A stretch of 64,000 nucleotides of DNA, taken from contig ML679961.1 of the NCBI GenBank assembly GCA_007922225.1, positions 4,169,295 to 4,233,294 on the forward strand. Reading direction: 5' to 3'. Within the stretch, counting starts at the first letter, position 1. Each line of letters starts with the position of its first letter. The position numbers were made by a program, and so were the translations under genes. Of this stretch, positions 55,293 through 63,733 are shown piece by piece. A model generated the notes under the pieces. That model saw only the letters and a program-made list of their open reading frames with translations. It was not told the origin of the DNA and made no database searches. The DNA comes from Emydura subglobosa (Eukaryota; Chordata; Testudines; Chelidae).

Positions 55293-55518
55293 GCAGAGTT
55301 GTTGTAGCCGTGTCAGTCCCAGGGTATTAGAGAGATAAACTGGGTGAGGTAATATCTTTTACTGGACCAACTTCTGGTGATGAAAGCAACGAGCTTTCAA
55401 GATACCTAGAGCTCTTCTTCAAGTCTAGGAAAGGTACTCATCTTGTCAGCAAAATTCAAGATCAAACAGATAGCTTAGTTTAAGAAATTAGCATGTATTC
55501 TAAGACCCATTCAAGGTG
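55293..55518 (-). mobile_element. Penelope-like element, 3' segment (split by a CR1)
   Basis: GCAGAGTTGTTGTAGCCGTG, TCAGTCCCAGGGTATTAGAG and GAGGTAATATCTTTTACTGG are the tail on the minus strand; GTTGGTCCAGTAAAAGATAT reads on the coding strand. It holds a degenerate hammerhead-like core at about 55386-55426. The element stops at AAGGTG (55513-55518), repeated at 58891-58896 where it resumes with coding sequence. Confidence 0.7.
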
Positions 55519-56595
55519 GACATGATATATCTTGACTTTAGCAAAGTTTTTGATACAGTCTCCCACAGCATTCTTATCAGCAAGTTAAAGAAGTATAGGT
55601 TGGATGAATGGACTATAAAATGGGTAGAAAGCTGGATAGATCATCGGGCTCAACAAGGCGTGATCAATAGCTCGATGTCTAGCTGGCAGCCGGTAACAAG
55701 CAGAGTGCCCCAGGGGTCAGTCTTGAGGCTGGTTTTCTTCAACATCTTCATTAATGATCTGGAGGATGGAGTGGATTGCACCCTCAGCAAGTGTGTAGAT
55801 GACACTAAGCTAGGGGGAGTGGTAGATACCCTGGAAGGTAGGGATAGGATACAGAAGGACCTAGACAAATTGGAGGATTGGGCCAAAAGAAATCTGATGA
55901 GGTTCAACAAGGACAAGTACAGAGTCCTGCACTTAGGACAGAAAAATCCCATGCACGGCTACAGACTGGGGACCGATGAGCTAGGCAGCAGTATTGCAGA
56001 AAAGGACCTGGGGGTTACAGTGGACAAGAAGCTGGAGATGAGTCAGCAGTGTGCCCTGGTTGCCAAGAAAGTTAATAGCATATTGGGCTGCATTAGTAGG
56101 AACATTGCCAGCAGATCGAGGGAAGTGATTATTCCCCCCTATTTCGCATTGGTGAGGCTGCATTTGGAGTATCCTGTACAATTTTGGGCCCCCCACTACA
56201 AAAAGGATGTGGAAAAGTGGGAGGGAGTCCAGAAGAGGGCAATAAAAATGATTAGGGGGTTGGAGCACAAGACTTATGAGGAGAGGCTGAGGGAACTAGG
56301 CTTGTTTAGTCTGCAGAAAAGAAGAATGAGGGGGGATTTGATAGCAGCCTTTAGCTACCTGAAAGGGGGTTCCAGGGAGGATGGAGCTAGGCTGTTCTCA
56401 GTGGTGGCAGATGACAGAACATGGAGAAATGGTCTCAAGTTGCAGTGGGGGCGGTCCAGGTTGGATATTAGGAAAACGTTTTTCACTTGGAGGGTGGTGA
56501 AGCACTGGAATGGGTTACCTAGGGAGATGGGGGAATCTCCATCTTTAGAGGTTTTTAATGCCTGGCTTTACAAAGCCCTGGCTGGGATGATATAG
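55516..56595 (+). pseudogene. CR1 ORF2 C-terminal two-thirds, uninterrupted frame
   Basis: The frame is open for about 359 codons from MIYLDFSKVFDTV (motif A) to YKALAGMI. Motif B is TSRVPQGSVLRLVFFNIFI and motif C is SKCVDDTKLGG: FADD has become CVDD, keeping both Asp but losing the aromatic residue. [31 protein letters not shown] and [17 protein letters not shown] follow. The endonuclease and reverse transcriptase fingers are missing through 5' truncation, so it is not functional despite the clean frame. An ATG in frame occurs at 55522. Confidence 0.9.
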
Positions 56596-56659
56596 CTGAA
56601 GTTAGTCCTGCTTTGAGCAGAGGGCTGGACTAGATACCTCCTGAGGTCCCTTCCAACTC
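55519..56659 (+). mobile_element. CR1 LINE, 5' truncated, inserted in the Penelope-like element
   Basis: It starts in reverse transcriptase motif A and runs to CCCTTCCAACTC, where a Harbinger transposon interrupts it at TAA. The last bases TATTCTATGATTCT are at 58877-58890, followed by AAGGTG, the target duplication. Confidence 0.92.
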
Positions 56660-57208
56660 TAAGGCTATATCTACACTGACACGGAAAGTCGATTGTGTTT
56701 AATTTGACTTTCAGCAGGTGACTTTTAGAAATCGCAGCAGAGTGTACACACTACAGTGTTTGCGCTGGTCTCTTGCATCCGCTAACCAGCCTTAATTCTA
56801 TTTGGAAAGCAGTGTTAAGTGGGTGGCTATCCCATAGTGCAACTAGCCACAGTGGCTGTTGGGATGAGTGTCTTTGTCCCAGGATGCAATGCTGCTTCCT
56901 CCACCATCCCCCCCAAAACGAACAGGAAAAGGATTTTTGCACTGTTTTTTTACTCCCCGCGATCACCATTGCTGTAGAGACATGGAGCCAGCTCAACTCT
57001 GCACTATAATGGTGAGCATGACAAAATACATTGCGGCTTATCATCGATTATTTTAGAAATAGAGCAAGAAGCCGAAGCAGAGTCAACACCAGTGCCACCG
57101 AGTCTGCCCTGCCACAAGACATCAAGCAGAATAATTCCTGTTGCGGCAGGCTGTAACAAGTCATCTACAGTCCGTGGAGCGCAGGTTCTGGTGCAGGGAA
57201 ACAAGCAG

Positions 57209-58246
57209 AGACTGGTGGGACTGCATCGTTATACAGCTGTGGGATGATGGTCAGTGACTGAAAAACTTTCGTATGAGAAAGGTAACTCTCCTTGAATTGT
57301 GCTCGGAGCTGGCCCCATCCCTGAAGTGTGTGAACACTCGCTTGAGACAAGCTATGACGGTGGAGAAGAGAGTCGCCATCGCTCTCTGGAAGCTGGCAAC
57401 CCCTGACTGTTACCGCTCGGTTGGGAATCAATTCGGAATTGGTAAATCTACAGTGGTCATTGCCATGAATCAAGTGTGCAGGGCCATCAATAGACTTCTG
57501 CTATGAAGGCTAGTGACTTTGGGAAATGTGCAGGACATAGTGGAGGGGTTTGTTACGATGGGCTTCCCAAACAGCGGGGGGGGAGGGGGCAATTGATGGG
57601 ATGCACATCCCTATCTTAGCACCTGCCCACCTGGCAACCAAGTACATAAACCGCAAGGGGTACTTCTCCATAGTCCTGCAGGGGCTTGTGGATCACAGGG
57701 GTTGTTTCATTGACATCTATATGGGGTGGTCTGGGAAGGTGCGCGATGCTCGTGTATTTCGTAACTCACGGCTGTTCTCTAAGATGCAGGTGGAAACTTT
57801 CTTCCCCAACCAAAAAATTCACATCATGGGTGTGGAAATGCCCATAGTGATTCTGGGAATTCTGCTTACCCCTTGCTCCCTTGACTAATGAAGCCATACA
57901 CCGGTCACCTTGATAGCGACAGGAAGTGTTTTAATAAGAGGTTAAGCAGTGCAGAATGGTTGTAGAATGTGCCTTTCGGCGTTTAAAGGGTAGATGGAGG
58001 AGTCTCGTCACTAGGCTGGACATGAGTGAAAATAACCTCCCTTCTGTGATATCTGCTTGCTGTGTTCTTCATAATGTGTGTGAAGCAAAGGGTGAGAGGT
58101 TCCCCCAGGGTTGGGCTGTGGAGGCAGAAAGACTGGCCGCCAATTATGAGCAGCCAGATGCCAGGACTACACTAAGAGCGAACCATGGAGCGCTTTGCAT
58201 TAGGGAAGCTTTGAAAACCAGGTTCTGCAACAAGATGCAGGACTGA
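57209..58246 (+). pseudogene. Harbinger transposase remnant (DDE superfamily, HARBI1-like)
   Basis: Would cut and paste the element using a DDE catalytic triad. WDDGQ, a stop (TGA 57255-57257) and LKNFRMRKVTLLELCSEL start it; VEKRVAIALWKLATPDCYRS, VGNQFGIGKSTVVIAMNQ and VCRAINRLLL contain the helix-turn-helix-like part. After TGA at 57504-57506 the same frame goes on as RLVTLGNVQDIVEGF, then shifts in the G-run near 57580. GAIDGMHIPILAPAH holds the first Asp, RKGYFSIVLQGLVDHRG and VRDARVFRNSRLF the second. Another shift near 57863 follows MPIVILG; then KPYTGHLDSDRKCFNKRLS. After a shift near 57955, VVECAFRRLKGRWRSLVTR holds the catalytic Glu, then VISACCVLHNVCEAKGERF. All triad residues survive, but at least two stops and three frameshifts inactivate it. 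Confidence 0.92.
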
Positions 58247-58491
58247 TTTCCGTTCCTGTATGTTGTTTGCTGATACGACAGATGCAGCTCCTTGATCTTC
58301 ACGCGGCACTGCTGAGCGTTCCTCTGGTGTCCCTTCTCCAGCATGCCCTGGGATATCTTCCCATAAATGTCCAGATTCCTTTTGCTGGCTCTGAGCTGAG
58401 CCAGAACAGACTCCTCACCCCACAGCCCGATGAGGTCTAAGACCTCTGGTCGACTCCATGCTGCAGCGCATTTGAGCTTTGCAGTAGACAT
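58144..58491 (-). pseudogene. Harbinger Myb/SANT-like DNA-binding protein, truncated
   Basis: Harbinger elements usually encode a second, Myb/SANT-like protein that brings the transposase into the nucleus and to the transposon ends. From an ATG at 58489-58491 the frame reads MSTAKLKCAAAWSRPEVLDL, IGLWGEESVLAQLRASKRNL, DIYGKISQGMLEKGHQRNAQ and QCRVKIKELHLSYQQT, a trihelix-type Myb/SANT domain with its Trp residues and the CRVKIKxL third helix. After about residue 75 the frame runs into non-homologous sequence opposite the transposase end and stops at 58144, so the C-terminal part is missing. The gene is convergent with the transposase. Confidence 0.85.
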
Positions 58492-58876
58492 GGGAAGAAC
58501 AGTGGCAAAGCTCTCTCCACTCTGGCAGCAAGCAGAGGAAATGGAAATTCAAATCTTCCCGGGGCTTGAGGGGAGGGGACTTTTCCTGCTGCCATGACCA
58601 CAGCGCGACTGTCTAGAGTGGTCAAAATGGGGAATTGTGGGATACATTTCAGAGGTCAATTAATTTGAATTAAGTTCCTTTGCATCTACACTGACACTAA
58701 GTTGACTTAACAAATTCAAATTAGGCGCTACGCCACTTGCAAAGGTGGTCTTATTAAGTCAGTTTTACAGGCACCTTAATTTTAATTAAGAGTGGTGTCA
58801 GTGTAGACACGGGTGTTATTAAGTTGACTTAAGTGATGTTAAGTCGACTTAAGTCGCCTGTGTAGACCAGGCCTAA

Positions 58877-58890
58877 TATTCTATGATTCT
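58877..58890 (+). mobile_element. CR1 3' tail beyond the Harbinger insertion
   Basis: TATTCTATGATTCT completes the CR1 tail interrupted at 56659. Confidence 0.85.
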
Positions 58891-59222
58891 AAGGTGAAAT
58901 GAGTCATAAGACAAAAAGGAGGCTAATGGGTTACAGATTGTTGTGGTAAGCCATAAATTCAGTCTCTTTATTCAGTCCATGAGTTTGGTGTCAAGAAAAG
59001 TTATGAATTCAAACTCCCCGGCTCTTCTTCTGAAAGTGCTGTGCAGGTTTCCTTTGAGGATGAGGACTGATAGGTCAGATACAGAGTGATCTCTTTGTGA
59101 AAAGTGTTCATCCAGAGGTGATGTGGTGTTTGTATCTTTTATCATTTTCCTGGGTGAGCCCATCTGAGAGTGTCTATTTTCACCCGTATAGTTTTCATTG
59201 GGGCATTGTGTACTACTTCATC
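58891..59222 (-). mobile_element. Penelope-like element, coding segment
   Basis: Continues the element of 55293-55518 after the CR1 plus Harbinger insertion. It runs from AAGGTG (58891) through the 3' UTR and the C-terminal coding part to about 59222, where the orientation flips. Confidence 0.72.
58960..59222 (-). pseudogene. Penelope-like ORF C-terminus (GIY-YIG endonuclease region), fragment
   Basis: Penelope-like elements encode a reverse transcriptase fused to a C-terminal GIY-YIG endonuclease. The minus-strand frame reads NYTGENRHSQMGSPRKMIKD, then SPLDEHFSQRDHSVSDLSVL, ILKGNLHSTFRRRAGEFEFI and TFLDTKLMD. The HFxxxxHSxxDLxVxxLKGN pattern followed by RRxxEFxxIxxxDT matches the end of this endonuclease family. 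The reverse transcriptase part is absent. I base the family on pattern memory, so a profile search is desirable. Confidence 0.65.
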
Positions 59223-59302
59223 CCAATGTCCTAAATGTCTCTCTCACCAACGGAAGTTGGTCCAATAAAAGATATTACCTCGCCCACCTTGTCTCTCCAA
59301 CA
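59223..59302 (+). mobile_element. Penelope-like tail in inverted orientation
   Basis: GTCTCTCTCACCAACGGAAG, TTGGTCCAATAAAAGATATT and ACCTCGCCCACCTTGTCTCT are the tail on the plus strand, opposite to the adjoining coding segment. It matches the reverse complement of 55310-55375. Confidence 0.7.
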
Positions 59303-59310
59303 TGTTAATG

Positions 59311-59601
59311 CAGTGATTTGTATGCAGAGGTCTTCAGGGGGTACATCAACACATCTAGATGTTTGCCTAGTTGTACAAGAGGCTAAATAAAAAGCGTTGG
59401 CAAAGTCAATACAAAATAAAATTTCATATGGACAAAATGAGAAAGTCAGCAATTGTTCAGTAATAGTGTGCTGGACACTTTTGTATTTGTATGTCTGATT
59501 TTGTAAGCAAGTAGTTTTTAAGTGAGGTGAAACTTGGGGTACGCAAGACAAATCAGATTCCTGAAATGCGTACAGTAGTCTGGAATGGTTGAGAGCCCCT
59601 G
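59311..59601. mobile_element. hAT non-autonomous element, relative of 35326-35725 (inverted)
   Basis: Right end GTTGAGAGCCCCTG; the left end keeps only CAGTG because of an internal deletion. TTGCCTAGTTGTACAAGAGG and GCAAGTAGTTTTTAAGTGAG match the inverse of 35326-35725. Flanking 8-mers TGTTAATG (59303-59310) and CACTAATG (59602-59609) differ only by three transitions, a plausible decayed target duplication. Confidence 0.75.
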
Positions 59602-59609
59602 CACTAATG

Positions 59610-60654
59610 AATCTTTCCAGCCTCCTGGTAATTTCAGAACTCCCTCAAGTTTGTCAAGAGCTTTCTGACATTGTGGCACTGAGCACTGAAGATGGTGTAT
59701 TAGGTAACTCTGTCTACCCGATCTCTCTATCCGGTCATTCCACTGCTGGTATTTATACTAACTCCTCTGCAGCAACCAGAGAGGGCTATTGTGTTCCAGT
59801 GCTGTTCCTTGATGTCTCTTCATATGTACCCCAAAATTTCACTGGACATATGTTGCCATGCTACACAGCAAACATACTGCTAATTTGCTGCTCACTAGCT
59901 CCCCTAAGACTATCTCAGCAACCCTGCCCTTAGATGTCCTCATTCTGTTGAATATGCGTCACTCTATCCTCCCCTGACCTCTCATGTATTATGCTGTATT
60001 ATTTATGGTTGAATCTCATGTTGTTGTTTTCTGTCCATGTTTCTAATGTCACTGGGTAAATTAGGATTGCTTTTCTGTCCTCAGCAGCAGATGCAAATCT
60101 TTCCTTAATGGACCTTTGGCTCAGAACGTTTCTGTTCATTGTTGCACTTTTTTGCTTTCAGCTAATTTATAGTCCACGTGAATGTGTCGCTATCAAAATT
60201 GATGTAATCCATTTGTCAGGCAGTGAGACAGTATCTGGCACCTCACTAACCTTCAGATCTGTTATTGGTTCCTTTCATGTAATTTGATAATTCTATCAAA
60301 AAAGCAATCAAGTCTGGCTGGCAAGATATCTTTTTGGATATTCCCTGGCATTGCTGCCTATCTTTAATGCTGAACAATGCTAGTGTCCCAGCCATTCCAA
60401 ATTTGGAGAAAAATAACTTCTCTCTTGCTTGATGGTGGGGTGCATACATGCATACATACCCACAAATAACCAGATAAAATTCTTGGGATTAGATTGTTTT
60501 CTTATCTTTGCAGCTGCCCAGGGGAGGAGAGGGTGATAGGGCACCCACACAGCCTCCAATCCAGTCATATCAAAACTGCTTAGATTATAATCTGGCTATA
60601 GTGTATTACAATGGCTAATACTTTCCACCCGCACTGAAGCTCGCTTCTCACCCT
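59610..60654. other. No recognised feature
   Basis: A plus-strand frame of 114 codons (59589-59933) overlaps the hAT end and has no known domain. Nothing else is seen. Confidence 0.4.
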
Positions 60655-60800
60655 TGGATGTATATATATATACCTCCTATCTGTGGTATCCACTTCATGC
60701 ATCTGACGAAGTGGGTTGCGGCCCACAAAAGCTTATGCCCACAGAAATTTGTTAGTCTTTAAGGTGCTACAGGACTCTCGTTGTTTTTGCCGTATGTGTA
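60655..60800 (+). mobile_element. Penelope-type tail with hammerhead-like core
   Basis: A short TA run is followed by CATCTGACGAAGTGGG, a hairpin, AAAAGCTTATGC, then GTTAGTCTTTAAGGTGCTAC and AGGACTCTCGTTGTTTTTGC. CTGACGA (60703-60709), stem GTGGG/CCCAC (60711-60715 with 60722-60726) and A-rich AAAA in place of GAAA match the hammerhead layout. I infer a Penelope-type origin because such elements are known to carry these motifs. Confidence 0.5.
60703..60738 (+). ncRNA. Degenerate hammerhead-ribozyme-like motif
   Basis: CTGACGA, a GTGGG/CCCAC hairpin with six-base loop, AAAA, then GCTTATGC able to form a two-pair stem with a TTAT loop. The conserved G of GAAA is A here, consistent with CpG decay, so this copy should not cleave. 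Confidence 0.4.
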
Positions 60801-61764
60801 TAGAAGCCCTTACTATGTTTAATAGTAAGCCTGGTCGTGATCTGTAGGGGATGAATGTAGGGAGCACGCCCACCATGCTTTGTTGATGTTTGTGGTTGGC
60901 ATTACAGTTGCATGTTTCATGTGGAGGTGAGGAGATATATGTGCTAGGTGGTGTGTACAAGCTGCATTGGAGCCCCTGCCTGAAGAGATCATCAGACTTA
61001 TTCCATTTCTTGTTATTTATACCATTAACCCATTTCACCTCAAGCAAAAAGTGGATACATTCATCTATGAGGCACTGCACAGTCCTTCCCCCTGACATTT
61101 CTCAGATGAAAAATAAGTAGTATTCAGTATCATTATAGTCCGCTATGTAGAGATTTATGTTTCTTGTAGTGCAGTTGGATATTATAACTAATGACTTTAA
61201 GTAAAAATTTATTGGAAAGATGCTGTCTTCATGTCAAGTTGGATTGAGTAAATGCCAATGAAAAGTATTTCCTCATAATGGATTCATCTTCTGACATTGA
61301 GCACATCAGTATATCCTTGACAACAAAGCTCTAGAAGAACAGTAAAACAAATGTACTTGTTAGGTTGGCTGAAAATTAACTGGACCAAATCTGGATTGAT
61401 CACTTTCTTTCCGCGGAGTTCAGCCAGCTAATGCGTCCCCAGATGCCCTCTTTCCTTCCATGTCCTCATCTCAGCCTCTTAATGTGTATCGGAAATAACC
61501 TGCAGTGTGCTGAAGCAGATGGGACCAAACCCAAAGCAAACTACAACAGCAACAATAAAAGAAAATAACGTGACATAGTAATTCATCCAGTGAGCTTGCC
61601 TGCACAGTGCATCCGTTGAAGGAATAGCCATAGGGATATGAATATTTCTATATATGGCCATTGGACACTACTCCGAAGGTAACCGATTCATTGGTGGTAC
61701 ATTCCACTGTTAGCTCCAGACTATATATATCTATGGCTTCTATGTTTGAGGGGAATCATCCATA
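60801..61764. other. No recognised feature
   Basis: Short frames only, no family recognised. Confidence 0.45.
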
Positions 61765-61872
61765 CTGTTAAGTCTTTAAGACTGAAGATCACTGGTACTG
61801 CTCAGTGCTTAGCACAGAGTATTCCAGTTCCTGATTGGGGCCTGTTAGGGCCACCCCAATACAAATAATAAT
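61765..61872 (+). repeat. MIR/CORE-type SINE, 3' end
   Basis: TCAGTGCTTAGCACAGAGTA, then TGATTGGGGCCTGTTAGGGC and ACCCCAATACAAATAATAAT are the 3' end of the sauropsid MIR-type repeat. Confidence 0.6.
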
Positions 61873-62184
61873 TAGGGGGAAATAGAAAGGTAGCATTCAG
61901 GGTTCAATAAGATAACACAGGCATTTAAAGGGAGGTACTGTGCCCAGGTGAGTTTCTGCTGCATACAGAAGTTTCCATCCCACAGGCTCACCTTTCCTAT
62001 TGTTGCTCTGGTAATGCCAGTCTGGGGCAATAAGGGTTCATAGTTCCTTCTTGCCAGCCTTGGAGATGGAGATGTAGCACCAGGGAGGGCTCATGCTTCA
62101 TTGTGTTCTGCTTTATCCCTTCTTCTCTCCCTCTCCCTTTCTCTCCCACCCATGGCACACTCATTTCCTCTTTGTGTTCTAAAA
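61873..62184. other. No recognised feature
   Basis: Contains a CT-rich tract (about 62118-62150). Nothing else. Confidence 0.4.
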
Positions 62185-62425
62185 AGGGATTCAAAAAAGA
62201 ACTAGATAAATTCATGGAGGATAGGTCCATCAATGGCTATGAGCCAGGATAGGCAGGATTGCTGTTTGCCAGAGGCTGGGAATGGCTGACGGGATGGATC
62301 ACTTGATGATTCCCTGTTCTGTTTATTCCTTGTGAAGCCCCTGGCCTTGGCCACTGTCGGAAGACAGGATACTGAGCTAGATGGACCATTGGTCTGACAC
62401 AGTAGGGCCGTTCTTATGTTCTCTG
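62185..62425 (+). mobile_element. CR1 LINE 3' end
   Basis: FKKELDKFMEDRSINGYEPG is readable from 62190, the usual last residues of a CR1 ORF2, followed by GATGGATCACTTGATGATTC, TGTCGGAAGACAGGATACTG and GGCCGTTCTTATGTTC. 5' truncated; a better copy of the tail at 18302-18446. Confidence 0.88.
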
Positions 62426-62954
62426 GTTTAAAATCAGTGAAAACACAGAAGAGTGCATGTGAGATGGTGAGATTGTGAGTGGAGGAGAGGAGGCGATAAT
62501 GAACTTGGATGGGGTCCCGCCAGATAAGGAGGGAAGTTGGGGAACTGATGAGGTAGATGGAGAGAGCATGAGGCTAGAGTGAGATGGGAAGAGAATATGA
62601 GGGGGAGACATCACTCCAAGATTTTGAACTGGAGCTCAGTAAGCCATTGGTTCTGCATGCAGACTTCATTGCAATTCATTTCAGTGTCACGTCAGTAGTT
62701 CATGGTAATGAAATGTTAATGTCGTGGCCACGGGACCATTGTATTTCACACGAAACCTAACCTGAGCTCTGAGAATGACATGCTCATATCATGCACCACT
62801 TCTTGAGGTGCCTCTGATAACACACCTCATCTCTCTCTTCTGTAGCAATGAAACCTTGCTCAGGGACTATATCTTTGTGGATTAGGTGGCCTGCATCATT
62901 TTCAGAAAGCTGTTGGCAACAGATTGTCCCTCTGTGCCTGCTGTGGGATGTAGG
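62426..62954. other. No recognised feature
   Basis: Purine-rich sequence (GGGAAGAGAATATGAGGGGG at about 62585), then ordinary sequence. No gene or repeat assigned. Confidence 0.4.
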
Positions 62955-63725
62955 CAGGGCCAGATTTAGAGGCAGACAACTACCTGGGGTGCCGGGCTTG
63001 GAGGGTGCCGGGCTCGGGGTGCTGTTTTTGTTGTTAACGACAAAAGGGGAAATAGAATGTTTGAAGTAAAATGTGTCGTGTATTCAGGATTCATTTTTCC
63101 TGATCTCCTAGAATGTTCTGGACCTTTGTAGAATCTTGTGGAACCTTCCTGATTTTTGAGAACTACATTTTTTTGAACCTACTAGAATGTTGTCAACCAG
63201 GTCCTTGAAGCTAAGGCTCATGAAATCGTATCTTCTATCGATGATGGCTGATGAGAGATTGACATCGCTTGCAATTTTATCGCTTGAAAATGCCATTGGC
63301 CAGTCTTTGGATCTCTCCAATGCTGTGATTCGGTTCATGAGGGCAAAAGTGAGAAAAATGACCTTTTGAACTAAAGGATGAGGGTAACATTCTAAGGTCG
63401 TCACCTACCGTGATGCTATTTAATCCTGGTCCGCCCATTGTGGTGCACAGTTCAATGTCTTGATAGTATATTTCAGTTATTCTTAAAATTAAAAAGTCTC
63501 TATGAACTGAGAGGAAATGATTTTTTTATTTTTTTATGTATGGCATGAATAAATACAAATTTACAGATCCTAGTATGCAAATTTATCATTTTATATGACA
63601 GGGATAAATCATGAATGCCAATTGTGCATCAAAGTTGTGAAATGGGCTACAAATGCAATAAAAATAAGGTATTCAAAAGTTAACAAATGGAGGGAGAGGC
63701 ACCATTTGGTTTAGGGCTGGCCCTA
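62955..63725 (+). mobile_element. hAT DNA transposon, internally deleted, 771 bp
   Basis: The left end CAGGGCCAGATTTAG and right end TTTAGGGCTGGCCCTA are inverted repeats. Flanking 8-mers GATGTAGG (62947-62954) and GACATAGG (63726-63733) differ by two transitions, a decayed target duplication. It retains only the end of the transposase, so it is a deletion derivative of an autonomous hAT. Confidence 0.82.
63170..63369 (+). pseudogene. hAT transposase C-terminus (hATC dimerisation domain), ZMYM-like
   Basis: The frame reads MLSTRSLKLRLMKSYLLSMM, ADERLTSLAILSLENAIGQS and LDLSNAVIRFMRAKVRKMTF, ending at TGA 63367-63369. The order KLxLxKSYLxxxMxxERLxxLAxLSxEN is the hATC domain, through which hAT transposases dimerise; spacing and residues are closest to the family that also gave rise to ZMYM-type proteins. 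The catalytic Asp/Asp/Glu regions and zinc finger are absent. The first Ser-Phe of the domain is altered to Ser-Leu. It is a remnant without activity; the long minus-strand frame over the same bases is its shadow. Confidence 0.78.
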
Positions 63726-63733
63726 GACATAGG

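Larger units (their letters stand above)
56663..58873. mobile_element. PIF/Harbinger DNA transposon, 2.2 kb, two genes, inactive
   Basis: The left end GGCTATATCTACAC and inverted right end GGCCTGGTCTACAC form the terminal repeats; 3-bp target duplications TAA are at 56660-56662 and 58874-58876. The target lies in the CR1 tail, whose text (CCAACTC-TAA-TATTCTATG) is restored by excision. It carries a transposase remnant on the plus strand and a Myb-like remnant on the minus strand, convergent. The right 230 bp contain further TTAAGTTGACTTAA-type palindromic blocks. Confidence 0.92.

Noticed and set aside
55293..59302. Idea that tail repeats here form a CRISPR-like array
   Set aside because: Repeats are transposon termini at irregular spacing with no repeat-spacer pattern; host is eukaryotic.
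63108..63404. 98-codon minus-strand frame
   Set aside because: It is the reverse shadow of the hATC domain coded on the plus strand.
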